Below are positions 63,710 to 64,000 of a stretch of DNA of 64,000 bases, piece after piece. The notes below the pieces were generated by a model. It worked only from the letters and a program-made list of their open reading frames with translations. It made no database searches and was not told the DNA's origin. A program made the position numbers and the translations under genes. The first letter of the stretch is position 1. Each line of letters starts with the position of its first letter. The stretch covers positions 20,205 to 84,204 of the forward strand of contig NZ_JAUTXR010000115.1 of NCBI RefSeq assembly GCF_030658505.1, written 5' to 3'. This DNA comes from Stenotrophomonas raiganjensis (SeqCode). GTDB lineage: Bacteria; Pseudomonadota; Gammaproteobacteria; Xanthomonadales; Xanthomonadaceae.

Positions 63710-63734
63710 GTGTCGACCAAGGTCGACACCTACC
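63710..63734. repeat. REP of the CC/GG-centred class
   Basis: GTGTCGACC-AA-GGTCGACAC followed by CTACC, similar to 13605-13624 and 46674-46697. It lies in the middle of locus C. Confidence 0.82.
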
Positions 63735-63776
63735 AGAGCGGGATGCCGTTCCAACAGACCGCGGAAAACTGTCGAA

Positions 63777-63878
63777 GGCGGGGTGGGTCCGGTTGAGGGG
63801 GCGTGAGCCGCATGGATGCGGCGATCGAGCTTACATGGACGTACTTGCAGCGTCCCCCTCAACCGGGCCCACCCCGCC
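63777..63878 (-). repeat. Long palindromic element C2 (reverse core)
   Basis: 102 nt. Arms 63777-63803 and 63851-63878 pair over 27 positions with one wobble and one bulge. On the minus strand the core has GCAAGTACGTCCATGTAAGC and the CATCCATG hairpin. Preceded by AACTGTCGA, followed by CCCACGGA. Confidence 0.9.
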
Positions 63879-63894
63879 AACCCACGGAATGCGC

Positions 63895-63920
63895 GCTGTT
63901 GCTGTTGCTGTTGCTGTTGC
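63895..63920 (+). repeat. Hexamer array (GCTGTT)4
   Basis: Four perfect GCTGTT units plus GC lie 16 bp outside element C2, as in locus A. Confidence 0.92.
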
Positions 63921-63936
63921 AGTGGCCTCTGCGGGT

Positions 63937-63953
63937 GCAGGGCGCAGCCCTGC
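63937..63953. repeat. Small GC hairpin at the outer end of locus C
   Basis: GCAGGGC-GCA-GCCCTGC is a 7-bp perfect stem. It corresponds in position and sequence to the 19-nt outer repeats of locus A. Confidence 0.8.
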
Positions 63954-64000
63954 CGTAACCCCTCCCCTCTCAGCAGGCCTCAGCCACCGCAGTGCGGGGA

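Larger units (their letters stand above)
63421..64000. other. Gene-free repeat locus C, right edge of window
   Basis: 580 bp with no credible gene. From left: about 100 bp upstream of lemA that should hold its promoter, long palindrome C1, a purine-rich spacer with AAAGAAAAAGAAAAATC (63665-63681), a REP, long palindrome C2 in opposite orientation, a (GCTGTT)4 array and a small GC hairpin. What lies to the right is outside the window. Confidence 0.85.

Overview
The window is GC-rich chromosomal DNA from a gammaproteobacterium of the Xanthomonadaceae, most likely Stenotrophomonas (S. maltophilia complex). Four things point there: densely packed housekeeping genes with ATGA start/stop overlaps; an ahpC-ahpF-oxyR peroxide locus of the Xanthomonas type; a 568-residue GT41 O-GlcNAc-transferase-like protein of the same architecture as the crystallised Xanthomonas enzyme; and many GTAG-type REP palindromes (SMAG elements) typical of S. 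maltophilia. There is no phage, IS transposase, CRISPR array or rRNA. The only tRNA is tRNA-Gln(TTG).

Layout. 1-4.7 kb (minus): TPR protein, lolB, ispE, tRNA-Gln, prs and the 5' part of rplY (cut by the window edge). 4.76-9.65 kb (plus): hemA, prfA, the GT41-like protein and ppk2. 9.65-10.18 kb: a gene-free repeat locus. 10.2-13.6 kb: thioredoxin lipoprotein and YihY (minus), then a WrbA-like flavoprotein, a DUF2069 protein and a short asparaginase-family protein (plus). 13.8-17.7 kb (minus): secreted subtilase, ilvE, sufT. 17.8-22.8 kb: small membrane protein, then the transhydrogenase genes pntAA, pntAB and pntB (minus), split by an opposite-strand sigma-factor cluster. 22.8-32.6 kb: DUF1631 protein; nitroreductase/5'-3' exonuclease/Nudix/N-formylglutamate amidohydrolase operon; MFS exporter with divergent LysR; pip and prmC further on. 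33.8-38.8 kb (plus): ahpC, ahpF, oxyR, rnk, tal. 38.8-40.4 kb: second repeat locus, msrA, DUF2007. 40.6-46.6 kb (plus): glnS, small hypotheticals, a deaminase, rlmM, an EF-hand protein. 46.7-49.1 kb (minus): two UbiH-family monooxygenases. 49.2-59.1 kb (plus): btuM, pduO-type adenosyltransferase, HDAC-like hydrolase, lptD, surA, pdxA, rsmA, apaG, apaH and a frameshifted DUF1287 lipoprotein gene. 59.2-63.4 kb (minus): folA, thyA, lgt, two TPM-domain proteins, lemA. 63.4-64 kb: third repeat locus.

Genes that work together: lptD/surA (outer-membrane assembly), btuM/pduO (B12 uptake and adenosylation), ahpC/ahpF/oxyR (peroxide detoxification), thyA/folA (thymidylate synthesis), pntAA/pntAB/pntB (one proton-pumping enzyme), hemA/prfA.

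The most unusual content is non-coding. Three loci each carry a head-to-head pair of roughly 100-nt near-perfect palindromes. Their central core is conserved, but the 22-28-nt stem arms differ in sequence from copy to copy while staying self-complementary, some through G-U pairs. Outside the pair come (GCTGTT)n-like hexamer arrays and small GC hairpins. All nine convergent gene junctions in the window contain a palindromic repeat of some kind. Two C-tract anomalies (a degenerate poly-C/poly-G REP near 28.4 kb and a C6 run that breaks the DUF1287 gene) may be sequence errors.
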